Notes under the pieces: model-generated | Told to the model about the DNA's origin: nothing | Seen by the model: the letters and a program-made list of their open reading frames with translations, nothing else | Databases searched by the model: none | Program-made: the position numbers and the translations under genes | In this document: positions 32,001 through 40,155 of the stretch, piece by piece | Position numbering within the stretch: the stretch's first letter is position 1 | Layout: each line of letters starts with the position of its first letter | DNA from: Arbacia lixula | Taxonomy: Eukaryota; Echinodermata; Echinoidea; Arbacioida; Arbaciidae | Length of the DNA: 64,000 nucleotides | Assembly (NCBI GenBank): GCA_963669155.1 | Contig: OZ022586.1 | Span: 5,560,778 to 5,624,777 of the forward strand | Direction: 5' to 3'

Positions 32001-33500
32001 GGTCGTAAATTTCCTTCAATGTTAGTTTTTCTCGTAGCTTTGAGATTTCAGCGGCCATTTTGGTTTCCATTTCTGGAATTTTCCTTTGTTCTAGTTCTGC
32101 CAATTTGTCAGAGTTCATTGTGACAGAATCCTCCAGTGCCAAAATTTTCCGATTAATAGAGGCAATTTCATTTGAAATAAAGTCAAGTTTGGCACAGACA
32201 GTCCCGGTGATAGTACGCTGAATATCAGCTAGCGTTAGTTCGGAGGGATCAGTGTCATTTCCGTCAGGTCGGCTGGCCTCAGCGTGGGCAGGCCGGACGT
32301 GAGCAGCCCGCTCCTTATTTGTATGGCGTGTCGTACGTGTAGACATGATGTCCTGATCGGCCACGTGCAGATTTAGGATTGAACGAATATAAGCTAATTT
32401 AAACGAAAAGGTCAGAATGAAGAATATCGCTGCTAGAAGTAATACTCGTGGTAGTCCATATGACAGAATCGTAGCAATTATCGGCAAAATGCAGAAATTA
32501 GGGAGATAAAAAAGTTCGGTTTAGGGTGAGAAAGTCGGGCGTTGACCGTGAAACCGGAGAGCTATCGCAGCACGTCCGTCTCCATTGAGGGTTCAATGGT
32601 CAATATTCATCTTGATTGTATTAAGAATAACGGTGAGTGCAGTATTTAGACAACATAGGAGTTAATCGAGGAGAGGCCAGGTTTGAGCAGTATATTCCCC
32701 ATTATAAAATTGAGGTTAAAAGGGTACTCCAGCGAAGGAATTATGATTAATAGAACATACGTACCTGGACTTATAAATATGACGAACGTATGAATGAATG
32801 TAGCAATAATTAAGCAAACAAGTCACTTGACTGTCTTACCATTTTCAAAATCGCGTGGAACGTGGAGTTAATGGTGACCTCTACTGGACCAGTATTTGGG
32901 AAAATTGGCATCCTTCTGACGTCATATCCGGTATCTAGCAAGTCCCGAATAAGCTTCCCTTCCCCTGTGTCGTTATGAACTGTGCGTTGGAGTAGAGAGA
33001 ATGAAGGAATGCTATGTCACATAACTGGGGTAAATATGTAATAATTTACATTAGTCAAGCAATTGTCATGTTTTATTATAATTCGTTTATTGAAGTTCCA
33101 TCGTGTCTAACAACTGCCCCTTTGCTGTGTTACCATGGTTACAATTTCCCTGTGTTGTGGTGCAATTGTAACACTTGACTTCTGTCTTTAAAATGATATA
33201 GGCTTCACAATTTAAATTGTTTAATTCAATTCACACCTATTTATATTTCAAGCCAAGGTGTGCAGTTGGTCATTACTTATACCTTTAAAATAATATTTAA
33301 CTACAACATAGTTGAAATGTAAAATTCGGAAGATAAAAGTGTTACAATTGTCCCCAGTGTCAGGCAATGAACACTGTATCCAACGTCACCAGTAACAATG
33401 GACATGTTGATATTTTACCTGATGTCGCCAAGCCTGTTCCTATAAAAACGACCAGAAAAACAACAGAAAATGCTGTCGTTCTGCGTCCATTCGTCATCAT
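17151..33500 (-). CDS. Nicotinic-type Cys-loop ligand-gated ion channel subunit (seven exons)
   Basis: I assembled the CDS as the complement of 33419-33500, 32840-32979, 25244-25288, 23645-23754, 22546-23264, 19412-19506 and 17151-17291. All introns are GT-AG, the phases agree at every junction, and the sum is 1332 bp (443 aa plus stop). The product is a pentameric plasma-membrane channel subunit: signal peptide 1-26, extracellular ligand-binding domain to about 235, Cys-loop C160/C174 (13 residues between), TM1 238-259, TM2 263-284 (GERISSCVSLVLGLTIFQ, cation-channel type), TM3 298-319, a short acidic cytoplasmic loop, and TM4 404-425. The 45-bp and 110-bp exons match the classical exon 3 and exon 4 of nicotinic receptor genes. 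Odd points: no WT(Y) loop-B motif and no vicinal CC in loop C, so it is not a classical alpha subunit and its ligand is unknown. Introns hold a LINE, tRNA-bearing repeats and decayed 1.6-kb elements. Confidence 0.88.
17987..18032. repeat. (TA)n microsatellite
   Basis: About 45 bp of nearly perfect TA dinucleotides lie at the left edge of the tRNA-bearing repeat. A second, shorter TATA tract (about 19117-19140) lies at the right edge, so the tRNA block is bracketed by TA repeats inside an older element. Confidence 0.9.
18137..18208 (-). tRNA. tRNA with UCA anticodon (copy 1, inverted)
   Basis: The 72-nt sequence is identical to the copies at 18479 and 18887 but on the minus strand. The cloverleaf is complete with discriminator A, and a run of six T follows on its own strand (AAAAAA at 18131-18136). 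See the copy at 18479 for the base-paired structure. Confidence 0.72.
18479..18550 (+). tRNA. tRNA with UCA anticodon (copy 2), opal-suppressor type
   Basis: The cloverleaf is complete. Acceptor GTCTCTG pairs fully with CAGAGAC. D arm is GTCT/AGGC with loop AGTGGTTA. Anticodon stem CCGGC/GCTGG (one G-U) closes loop GTTCAAA, placing TCA at positions 34-36. Variable loop is 4 nt, and T arm CCGGG/CCCGG closes TTCGATT. A box TGGTCTAGTGG and B box GGTTCGATTCC are perfect and a T6 terminator follows at once. A UCA anticodon reads UGA. It is not tRNA-Sec, which is longer with a long variable arm. Position 32 is G, which is unusual. It may be a real suppressor-like gene or the tRNA head of a SINE. 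Confidence 0.75.
18887..18958 (+). tRNA. tRNA with UCA anticodon (copy 3)
   Basis: This copy is identical over 72 nt to the one at 18479, lies 408 bp downstream, and has the same TTTTTTCGGCATTACC trailer. The identity extends well into both flanks, so the copies arose by recent tandem duplication rather than by selection on the tRNA alone. Confidence 0.75.
19412..19506 (-). CDS. Receptor exon 6 (cytoplasmic loop)
   Basis: A TTTTTCAG acceptor and a GTAAGACT donor bound 95 bp, phase 1 in and phase 0 out, exactly what exons 5 and 7 require. It encodes an acidic, Ser-rich stretch including ESSDKGSDRVHAFEEDPK, typical of the variable TM3-TM4 loop. The sequence itself is not conserved enough to recognise, so the call rests on splice sites and phase. 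Confidence 0.72.
19736..19890. repeat. (TAG)n trinucleotide microsatellite
   Basis: The GTA/TAG run is nearly pure, with a pure core at about 19807-19858. Poly-Ser, poly-Leu and poly-Thr frames across it are artefacts. It directly precedes the decayed 1.6-kb element copy. Confidence 0.92.
19910..21373 (+). mobile_element. Decayed copy 7 of the 1.6-kb element
   Basis: It starts CGAGACATACTTGTGGACAA like the array units and ends with a diverged hairpin (CTGTCGGTTACGACAG) and CCACTTAA. It retains the tRNA-like B-box region near 20261-20275 (GGATTCGAATC form on the opposite strand), the TGACGTCA sites and the ACGCGTACGCGCGCG block at about 21135. Many substitutions and indels show it is much older than the array at 4.8-14.7 kb. 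Confidence 0.82.
21374..22526 (+). mobile_element. Decayed copy 8 of the 1.6-kb element, internally deleted
   Basis: It follows copy 7 head to tail. It resumes at a CATGCACAGGCATGGGCTGG segment, keeps the tRNA-like region (21680-21750), lacks about 500 bp in the middle (jump near 21955), and ends with the hairpin CTGTCGGTTACGACAG and CCACCTAA at 22526. That end is only 19 bp from the receptor exon-5 splice donor. Confidence 0.82.
22546..23264 (-). CDS. Receptor exon 5 (Cys-loop, TM1-TM3)
   Basis: The exon is 719 bp with acceptor TCCTTCAG and donor GTAGGACG. It encodes residues 126-366: Cys-loop CPSSLRNFPFDTHDC, the beta-9 strand PEWEVLG, TM1, TM2 with a Glu at its cytoplasmic mouth (SGERIS) and Asp near the outer end (LADILPKTS), TM3, and a basic start of the cytoplasmic loop. 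The strongest single piece of evidence for the gene. Confidence 0.93.
23645..23754 (-). CDS. Receptor exon 4 (110 bp, loop D/A region)
   Basis: The CCTAATACGGC region gives a TATTAG acceptor on the minus strand, and the donor is GTAAGTAT. The exon encodes AWNDARLAWNPLHYDN and NTNIWVPTYDI, matching the family's W-x-D-x-x-L-x-W-x-P and IW-x-P motifs. Loop A has PTYDI where PD(I/V) is usual. Length of 110 bp equals the classical nicotinic exon 4. Confidence 0.92.
24835..24990. repeat. Degenerate fragment of the CCGAAGGTTCG minisatellite family
   Basis: TTCGGAATAACGAACC (about 24915-24930) and further decayed GAATAGCAAACC and GATAACGAAC pieces match the large array at 54364-55015. It lies in receptor intron 3. 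Confidence 0.6.
25244..25288 (-). CDS. Receptor exon 3 (45 bp)
   Basis: A TTGAACAG acceptor and GTAAGTCC donor enclose exactly 15 codons, phase 0 at both ends (DEQQGVFTAIASVSM). Vertebrate and invertebrate nicotinic subunits carry a 45-bp exon at this point, encoding the D-E-x-(N/Q) strand, so length, phase and the DEQQ start agree. Confidence 0.85.
26920..28849 (-). CDS. LINE ORF2, reverse transcriptase part
   Basis: The continuation of ORF2 in the next frame, open from the A9 run; the first Met is at 28737. It has fingers KIARVVPIFKKG and NYRPISLL, palm FLDFSKAFDTIDH and the catalytic FADDTNLFF (about 27737-27755), and VPQGSLLGPLLF, all standard RT motifs. A C-terminal thumb-like region ends at 26920. 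An in-frame run of G16 (plus C16 at 27933-27948) adds a pentaglycine between YGIR and ALEWF, where other elements have about one or two residues. Confidence 0.9.
28826..31045 (-). CDS. LINE ORF2, N-terminal part with AP-type endonuclease (ends at a frameshift)
   Basis: The open frame is 739 codons. The endonuclease begins near 29800 (SHFNIRSLSKKFDQ) and shows the expected motifs in order: GLSETWLKD, GGGVGFYI, YRPP, MGDFNLDLL and SDITDHFPIYV near 29150. It nicks target DNA to prime reverse transcription. The first 375 codons (31045 to 29921) are unusual, Cys-rich and hydrophobic, with several membrane-segment-like stretches; alternatively translation starts at M at 29920 and the upstream frame is fortuitous. 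The frame stops at 28826 because of one indel in an A9 run (plus-strand T9 at 28841-28849). Confidence 0.82.
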   Translation of the reverse strand: MTPVVYGIPLGRSLAFWGCCWCLRLSGFRECQPLSFRNCASSCVSSRHNYADILLLVAVIGWVGGTGGVTVESCRSMLFDLILILLTYLCSKYEPVLFLSIFLHSSCDERTCMLISCVVEQMAFSILNFKLSLSLASRQTNSVCIFLCKTSQLHSLIARSISLCKLCESLVNSRCSGNEGNTFITGTFPLLSFKLKFSLIIHCSPVAFTAELHTMVLKFLLLCLHKYVSPIHLFSIIQSVLLLTMCLMKVIPSYLLDSFHSNKIYWHSLFVLCLFLASVSLYAFLLLLGRRTIYLSFEYLIQLYKCNSNACVTSLRGPAASRLVLLELLFTYQSIFVHVNGDPINLSFVNDMHNHASENQPPANVSSSEDSDNPDMSFFLNSKIPELKIDFDPNDIPNNPTSNYNLEEVVTSLSHSDPNQLFLSHFNIRSLSKKFDQLLLFADELKFTYSVIGLSETWLKDTSPSSLFNIKGFHLITNNRVGKKGGGVGFYITENLNYQLVKECCFMSDVIESIFIEVNTPNKGKIIVGEIYRPPTSNPIEFIEVLHGILSRNCLNNKTCFIMGDFNLDLLNCNNNHNCQEFLNLMLSKSFIPLIKKPTRISDTSSTLIDNIFVNNLFSNVKPGIIVSDITDHFPIYVLISNIQPMTSNGPRNPGFRIMSESNLNRLKESLRTVDWSIVYNQNDVDSAYEKFLDILITHLNTIMPLQRPSRSNYKKIPRKPWISKSLLRSINKKKQTLS
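31468..32346 (-). CDS. LINE ORF1 protein (L1-ORF1p-like RNA-binding chaperone)
   Basis: 292 aa starting MSTRTTRHTNKER; an in-frame upstream extension to 32487 is hydrophobic and probably leader. About residues 60-120 form a heptad-rich coiled coil. The segment RRMNLLFYGVPESRDENVE begins the RRM-like domain of the L1-ORF1p (Transposase_22) family, followed by a C-terminal domain with DLPPDIKAQRGKL. In this family the protein trimerises, binds the element RNA and forms the retrotransposition particle. No stop or frameshift interrupts it. Confidence 0.85.
   Translation of the reverse strand: MSTRTTRHTNKERAAHVRPAHAEASRPDGNDTDPSELTLADIQRTITGTVCAKLDFISNEIASINRKILALEDSVTMNSDKLAELEQRKIPEMETKMAAEISKLREKLTLKEIYDRRMNLLFYGVPESRDENVETALRDTFIFLGINADEASSIALVNFHRLPRRDSAVGGAASTSQADGGPSCPNPTPPAIIAKFVYMRDRNRVLSAFEERQRQSPNQPRASDATASQQPRRITVRTDLPPDIKAQRGKLAKSAYDLRKEKNLSTKITVSGTKVLLYWKEKGGASWTLFRD
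32840..32979 (-). CDS. Receptor exon 2 (N-terminal helix and first strands)
   Basis: A CGCACAG acceptor and GTAAGACA donor bound 140 bp, phase 1 in and 0 out. It encodes GEGKLIRDLLDTGYDVRRMP, the amphipathic N-terminal helix plus the Y-D-x-x-x-R-P element of the family, then PVEVTINSTFHAILKM, the first beta strands leading into DEQQ of exon 3. Confidence 0.88.
33419..33500 (-). CDS. Receptor exon 1 (signal peptide)
   Basis: ATG ATG at 33500-33495 starts a 27-codon segment plus one base, donor GTAAAATA. It reads MMTNGRRTTAFSVVFLVVF then IGTGLATS, a textbook secretory signal: basic N-region, hydrophobic core, small residues before the cut. The phase-1 end joins exon 2 in frame. No other start was found in frame with exon 2. 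Confidence 0.8.
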
Positions 33501-34483
33501 ATCAAAATATGTCCCTTCCATCGAAAATAATCAGGTGCGGAAGAAAGCAGGCCTGTTGTATAAAGATTCGTCTTAAATTCTGTTTCTTTGTTGATCTCTA
33601 TCCGATTGATTTTCGGAAACAAGCTGTTTCTGCTCCTGTTCTCCTTTCTCGTCTCCAGGTCTCCGTTGTCAAGTCCCTTATTTCCTTCCTCGACGCCAGC
33701 TACCAACCCATTCCCTTCAGCCAACAGCTTCCGAGCAGTTCCCGTTTCTTGGAGAACGTATGCAGAGTAGGATGATCTTGCCACGGCTCACCTACTTAAG
33801 GCATGCTTGGAAACTCAACAGCATAGGGTTCCAATACTAGCTCCAAATCATTGGTAATTGTTCTTGGCCAATATGTGCTGATGTTGTTCACTCAAGATTG
33901 GATATATTGAAGCCACACCCGTGGATTCGATGGAGAGTCAAAGGGAAACTGCCTCAGCCGATCTTGAGCGTTATGAACCGCGACATGAATTTGTCATCTT
34001 TATAAACAAAGCCGGTACGTGCAATCAGTCAGTGGACGAAGAAGTATCAAAGGCCTTTTGTCATGTTTGTTACCACTACACATACAAAGGTTTACTTAGT
34101 TAAAGCATATTAAAGACAAAAACGTGAGTTGACGCACTTACGTAACAGATCTACTTTGCAATAACCATTTCCCGCTAAGTAGTAAACCAATTAACTTCTG
34201 GCCAAATGTACACGTAATAGCAAAAGAGAATAAAGGTGGTGATAACGCTGTTACTTCTAATGGCATTGCGAGGTGTTTGCTCTCACAATTCCATTAGCAT
34301 CTTCTGAACGATCGACCTCGTCTCAGATTAACTTTGCTTAAGTGGCCATGGAACCCTCCCTTCATCCTAATAGTTTTAATTCTCATATGCTCCTGAGTAA
34401 GGCTTATTTAAGTGGCTACCACAAACGACATATCCAATAAGATATTGTACATAGAGGCATACATATAGACACAAGAAAAAAAA
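33501..34483. other. Upstream region of the receptor gene, no further gene seen
   Basis: It should contain the receptor promoter and 5' UTR. I see no clear TATA box or initiator that I would call. Open frames on both strands here (for example 33497-33784) have no domain or splice support. Confidence 0.4.
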
Positions 34484-35225
34484 GTAAGCCCCCCCCCCCC
34501 GCCCCCTAAGCGAAATAGTAAAACTTTTGATCAAAAATGTCTTGAGCAATAAAATTTGGCAAGAATGTTTTTTAATATATTGACTAACCTCCATGTGAAA
34601 ATCGCTTTGATCCACTTAGTCGTGCATGAGTGAGCACACATTAAAAGCAAAATTGTCACTTTTCAAAAGTCACAAGGGTAATTTTGAGATTCTGTCTTAT
34701 AATTTTTTAATGAATTCCATTTATGGTGCATAATTTATGTCCTTTCGTTGTTTGTCATCCATCTCTGGATGCACTAACACCTATCCCGACACTTAACCCA
34801 TTGTTCTGGCTGAGTGAGCATCGTTTAAAAAATACTAATACTTCTTGAGTCTGAAACTTTTAAAAACCATTTATTTTGGTGAAAAAATAAAACTCTGGAT
34901 ATTTTGACAAAAATGTAACATGACATGTTATGTGAGCATAAGAAGTCATTTTCGTGTCATGGTTGACTATAAAACCTTCAAAAATCGCTCAAGAAATGCC
35001 AAAATGTATTGTTAAAACGGCATGAACAATTACCCTTGTGACTTTTGAAAAGTGACGTTTTTGCCTTTAATGTGTGCTTACTCAAGCATGACTGATTGGA
35101 TTAATGTGATTTTCACACGGAAGTTAGTCAATAAGTTAAGAAACAATCCTGTGAAATTTTTTTGCCCAAAACTTCTTCGATAAAAAGTTATGCAATTTTG
35201 CTTGGGGGGGGGGGGGGGGACTTAC
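34484..35225. mobile_element. TIR element with C/G-tract ends, copy 1 (742 bp)
   Basis: It begins GTAAGC followed by C12 and ends G16 followed by ACTTAC. Inverted arms of about 205 bp can be followed inward, with GTGTGAAAATC, GCATGA and CACTTTTCAAAAGTCACAAG each found inverted near the other end. A8 and T8 border the two ends. No coding capacity is seen; non-autonomous DNA transposon (MITE-like) is the likely class. Confidence 0.82.
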
Positions 35226-37504
35226 TTTTTTTTGCTGTGTTTACATACAGATGACGGAGCATGAATTGTCTCGGGGATAGAAGGTGAAACTGAGATAGAG
35301 AGACATAGGGGGGTAGGGAGAAGGAGAGAGGGGGGAAGAGAGGGGGAAAAAGATGGATGAGTGGTCAATAATGAGTCGGAGTCGGAAACAACGAATGAGA
35401 GAAAGGGGAAATAAAAAGGTGCCTCGAAGTTAAACAGAACAGAACAAATCATCAAAGGTACAACTTTTTTTGTACAGATTTACTGGTACATACGATGGCA
35501 ACTCCCACCCCATCCCAACACATACACACCATAAGAAAGACTTACACGATGAATATTACAACAAAATGAGAGGAAATATAGTATAAGTGCGTTATCACGG
35601 AGTTATTCGTTTATTGGTACAGTCAATCTAGCATAAAAAAAAGGTCAACCTCCCACTAATTGCAACAGAAACTATGAAATAGCGAGACTGCCAAATTGCC
35701 AATGACACATCACGACATATCATATATTGAATCTCCCCACCGCAAACAGTTGAAAGACAGTGAGCACATGTACTCAATACTTGACAATTTATAGAATATT
35801 TGCTTAACATTAAGTCATCTTTTTCATAACGATCTCGGTACATGCAGGGTGCAGCCAGTTAAGCACTATTAAGCATCATGAATATGTCATCCATGATATG
35901 ATGCTTATTATTCCACCTTTGGATCTGTATAAAATTTACAATGGAATTCTTTTGAAAGCTTTCATAAGTGGTTACCATGACAGCATACTTTTTCTGTATT
36001 TGAGAGTTGTTTGTCTAGGCGGCATGCATTTCGCGCACGAACTATACACGCAGTGCAGTGGGTATGTGGTTATCTCAAGGTTGGTGTGTTTCTATTATGT
36101 TTAAGTATTTGGGGGCTTTGGGTTACATTCAGTGTTAAAGGGACACAGATTAACATAAATTGTTTGCAAGTATCATACTTTCTCAGAGTCACAATTAAAT
36201 ATCTGGGGTTTTTTTTCCTTTACCAATTTTAGTGTCAAGTCAAATTACGTTAATGAATATGCAGTGATCAATCAACTTTGAAACAAATATTGATATTGCG
36301 TATACAGTTTACCATGTCCCTCGCAAAATTAATGATGGATAATGTGCTCAACGACTTTAATTACATTCCTTGCGGCGGTATTACCATGCGTATTTTACTT
36401 CACGAAACATATATTATTATGATGTGTTACAATATTACAAAGCCCTTCCCCCTTTCCGGGTTTGAAATGTTTGAAATCTTTTTAGATATATTGTAATGCA
36501 TCAGTGTTTATTTTAAAACCTAATACCTGTTTTATGACATCTTTGCTTTCTAAAGTACGAAAAAAAAAGTACTCTAAAGGTTCGTTTCGAAATCATTTCA
36601 GTACAAGAGGGCGGTCTTCAATTATTACATTTGAGTCCAGTAGCTCAGCTCGACATATTTTTAGTCCGGCGGCTAAGCTGAAATTGTTCACTTTTGTCTT
36701 AAAGCAACAAATTTGGCACTCATGAAAAATGAAATATCTTACGCAAATATTGATATTGAGCCCTCTCGAATTTGGACCAGGAAGATATGGCGGCCTTTTT
36801 AAATAATGGCCGCTATGGAAAAGTAGTATTGACGAATTTTATTGAACAGTAGAATTTCACACATCGTATTATGTGTCTTATTAAGGATAGTTAAATTTGC
36901 TACAAGATAATATTATATTTAGCGGACGTTCATGTGATTTTTTTATGAAACATTTGGGCGAGAAATATGATTTTTTTTAAAAAAAAATCCTCAAAATCTG
37001 AATTGTCATTAATGACACATTATTTTTTATCTAAAAAAATCGTCTCACTAATAAGATAAAGGTTTTGAACATCTGTCAGGATATATGATTAATTATCTTT
37101 ACAAAAATTGGATTAATTAATTAATCTGATACATAATTATAGCTCTCCAAAGTATATACTTTGAAATTAGATAAAGAAGCATTTTGTACACATTTTGTCA
37201 CCGTTATGCTTATTGGGTGTGCATGCCTTTTGTGTCTAGTGTCTAGTGTGACATATTATATCCAACTTTTCTCACAAAACGCAAGTTACCTGTGACCTCC
37301 ATCAACATGTCAATGTTTGCTACAGAGATGGGTCATCCTAATGGTAATGAAAATATACATGCATGCAGCGCAATGTGCGCTACATAGCTTTGAAATGATA
37401 TGCACTGTACACTGTACTGGACTTAACCCTTTGAGTGACATATTAACTGTCACCCTTTGGGATCTGTGTATTACTTGTGCAAATACGCATCAATGCCGCA
37501 CAAC
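35226..37504. other. Intergenic, AT-rich; purine-rich tract near 35280-35410
   Basis: GGGGAGAAGGAGAGAGG-type purine tract at about 35280-35410, then AT-rich DNA without a recognisable gene. A TTTTTTTTAAAAAAAAA dyad lies near 36971-36988. Short ORFs here look random. Confidence 0.45.
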
Positions 37505-37660
37505 GAGTTGATATACACCGCGTTCACACGGTCCCCCTTGTCGCGGGGTTTCCCCCTCGAACTCTCTCGTGTGAACGGTCGGGGAGAGAAGTCCCCTCTC
37601 CCCCTCGACGGCTGAGGGGTTCGGGGGAGAGTTTTGGAGGGGAGAGCGACCTTGGACGCG
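37505..37660. mobile_element. GTTCACACGG palindromic element, copy 1
   Basis: CCGCGTTCACACGGTCCCCC near the left and CTCTCGTGTGAACGGTCGG further in form inverted motifs, with GC content far above the surroundings. A related inverted copy is at 38695-38848. Short non-autonomous TIR element is the best guess. Confidence 0.5.
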
Positions 37661-38694
37661 TAATAAGCCAGTTCGTAATTACAATTTGCGCATGAGCAGA
37701 TGAAGGTCATAGTGACCAAACCAGCTTGTTGGTTTTTAAATCACTGAGATAAGCATCATCATTAATAAGTTATTTTAGAATATGCTTGTTATCCAATTTA
37801 TAAAAGAACAGCAAGGTGTTCAATCATGGGGTATTTGACAACAGGCCAAACGACAACAATTAGTTTACAATAAACAATGTAATAGAAGCTTTCCCAATTG
37901 TTCACAGACCGTAGCCTACTATTCTTGTCACCTGTTTTGAGATGGTTCCTTTATTAGAGGTTGAATATCGCCAATTGCTATGTCGGGTAAGCACATTACG
38001 TAACATCTCCTTTTGAAATGATATATTAATCAACTGCTTATCCTAATGAAAAAGGGAAAGGTCATAGTGAGTTAGTGACCAAACTTGCTCCAGAGCTAAC
38101 TACGAACTGGTGTATTGATAGCGCACAGCTGTTTTCACTGAATGTGCGCATGCGCGAAATGCCGATCGGTAGATAGAACTACTACCGCCGTGTCACATCG
38201 TCGGTTCCACAAGTAACGTAAACATTCGCTCTGTACATGTACATATGTATACATGTATACAAGTACTGTACTACTGTGCGTGCATATAACATGCATGCTG
38301 AATTGCATTGTTGATCCTGCATTCATCGACTTATTTAATCGTAGCTTTGGTAAACTATCTCATCTGTACGGTGCCAGTACGTTGTAGTAATTATTGTGAG
38401 CTGTATAATTTGTATAATCAATATACATGAAATTCAAGAACAATGAAAGAAAACTGGTTCCAACGTGAGCGGACTCCAAAATCGTATAGACACGCATACG
38501 TACATAGCATGCAAAAAACAAGCTGGCTCGAGCTCTAGCGCGAGCTAGCTAGCTGTGCATGTTAGCGTAGGACGCACCGTACCTAGGGCCTGGCGTACAC
38601 ATTTATAATAGCGATAAAATAGCAGACCGAAATTGGCGCGCGAAGTGCAGGCAGGGCGCGCCGTTACAGGCCGTTACAGCGCTGCGTACGGTGA

Positions 38695-38848
38695 TCGTAG
38701 AATAGTCCTGTACACGATCGCCCCACGGATCGCCCCCGTGGAACGGGGGGAGTCGATACTCGTGTGGACGGTCGGTCGTAAAAAGATAAGTATCTCTCTT
38801 GACTGCCCCCGCGACTCGGGGGACCGTGTGAACGCGGGGATAAACACA
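38695..38848. mobile_element. GTTCACACGG palindromic element, copy 2 (inverted)
   Basis: The right end reads CGGGGGACCGTGTGAACGCG, the reverse complement of the left end of copy 1 apart from small changes. CTCGTGTGGACGGTCGG is also shared. The GTAAGC-type TIR element copy 2 starts 10 bp after its end. Confidence 0.5.
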
Positions 38849-38857
38849 ACAAAAAAG

Positions 38858-39492
38858 GTAAGCCCCCCCCCCCCCCAAGCAAAATAGCACAACCTTTGTT
38901 TTGGGCAAAATAATTTGGCAGGATTGTTCCTTAACATATTGACTAACTCATGTTTGAAAATCACATTAATCCAATTAGTTATGCATGAGTGGACAAATTT
39001 TAAAGGCCAAAATGTCACTTTTCAAAATTCACGAGGGTAATTTGACGATTCTGTCATATAAATTTATAATGGATTCCATTTCTGGTGCATAATTTATGTC
39101 CTTTCAATGTTTGTCATCCATCTCTCGATGCACTTCACCTATTCCGTCACTTAAACCATTGTTCTGGTTTAATGGACACCGTTTAACAAATACTCTTCCC
39201 TCTTGAGTTTGAAACTTTTAAAAAACCTTTCTTTTGGTAAAAAAAAAAACTCTGGATATTTTGACAAAGATGTGACATTACCTGTTATGTAAGCATAAGA
39301 AGCAATTTTCGTGTCATAGTTGCTTTTAATGTGTGGTAACTTATGCATGACTAAGTGGATCAAAGCGATTTTCACACAGAAGTTAGTCAATTAGTTAAAA
39401 AAAACAATCCTGCCAAATTATTTTGCCCAAAACCTCTTCAATAAAAAGTTGTGCCATTTAGTTGAGGGGGAGGGGGGGGGGGGGGGGCTTAC
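38858..39492. mobile_element. TIR element with C/G-tract ends, copy 2 (635 bp)
   Basis: GTAAGC plus a C15 tract on the left, G16 and GCTTAC on the right. It is collinear with copy 1, sharing GGTGCATAATTTATGTCCTTTC and AACTCTGGATATTTTGACAAA, but lacks about 100 bp of the inner right arm. Orientation is the same as copy 1. Confidence 0.82.
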
Positions 39493-40155
39493 AAACAGCT
39501 ACCACCACGAACATATTGACCTCTTTTCTTTCAGGTAAACAACATTCTAGCTTCTGCGTTTGTGATATTTCGATCTTGTGCAACACTATCATGACTATGA
39601 TAAGTACTAATAATTGGCAATAGCACCTTCTTGACACATGTTATCCTCTGAGGATGCAAGTTTTTTTAGTGAGAATAGGTCCACGCATGACCATCTAGCT
39701 ATGCTAGATCAGACTACTTGTATTCGGAATCAGCAGCTGATGACAAAATTGCAGTAGTGGTCCCTAGCTAATCGGAAAGATCCCTGATACAACATGTACA
39801 ATGTCATTATGGTTTCACTAGCATTGTCTCGACTGAACATGAAACTGCAACATTCATTGTCGCTAAGGAAGAAAAGACAATATCTCTTCCATTAGTTGGA
39901 AATCAAGCTACGGGTAAATAGCTTTTTGAGGCATTATGAACTTGCCAGTGCAACCTTTATCTCACTAGTTTTATTACAGGCTCCTACAATATTGTACAAA
40001 TTTGTAACAAATGAAAGGCATGGGTGTCTCCCCGTTTAGCTCCATTCAGGACAGTGTCCAAAGTGAGCAGAACCGATCATGTACTTGCGTATTTTACGTA
40101 AGTTGTAGTGGCAGAGAGATTAGGTCAATATCACTGTCCATAATGTATATTCTTC
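39493..40155. other. No gene seen
   Basis: Unique-looking AT-rich DNA between the TIR element and the G-rich minisatellite. Nothing coding or structural that I can support. Confidence 0.45.

Larger units (their letters stand above)
26147..32560 (-). mobile_element. Nearly complete CR1/Jockey-like non-LTR retrotransposon (LINE)
   Basis: In minus orientation it has a 5' leader, ORF1 (32346-31468), ORF2 with endonuclease and reverse transcriptase (31045-26920), a roughly 770-bp 3' region, an AATAAA (26168-26163) and an A12 tail (26158-26147). Total is about 6.4 kb. It sits in intron 2 of the receptor gene, in the same transcriptional orientation. I could not find target-site duplications by eye, and the 5' end is approximate. 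Low divergence of both ORFs implies a recent insertion. Confidence 0.88.

Noticed and set aside
33497..33784. 95-codon minus-strand frame overlapping receptor exon 1
   Set aside because: Different frame from the signal-peptide exon, charged and without any domain.
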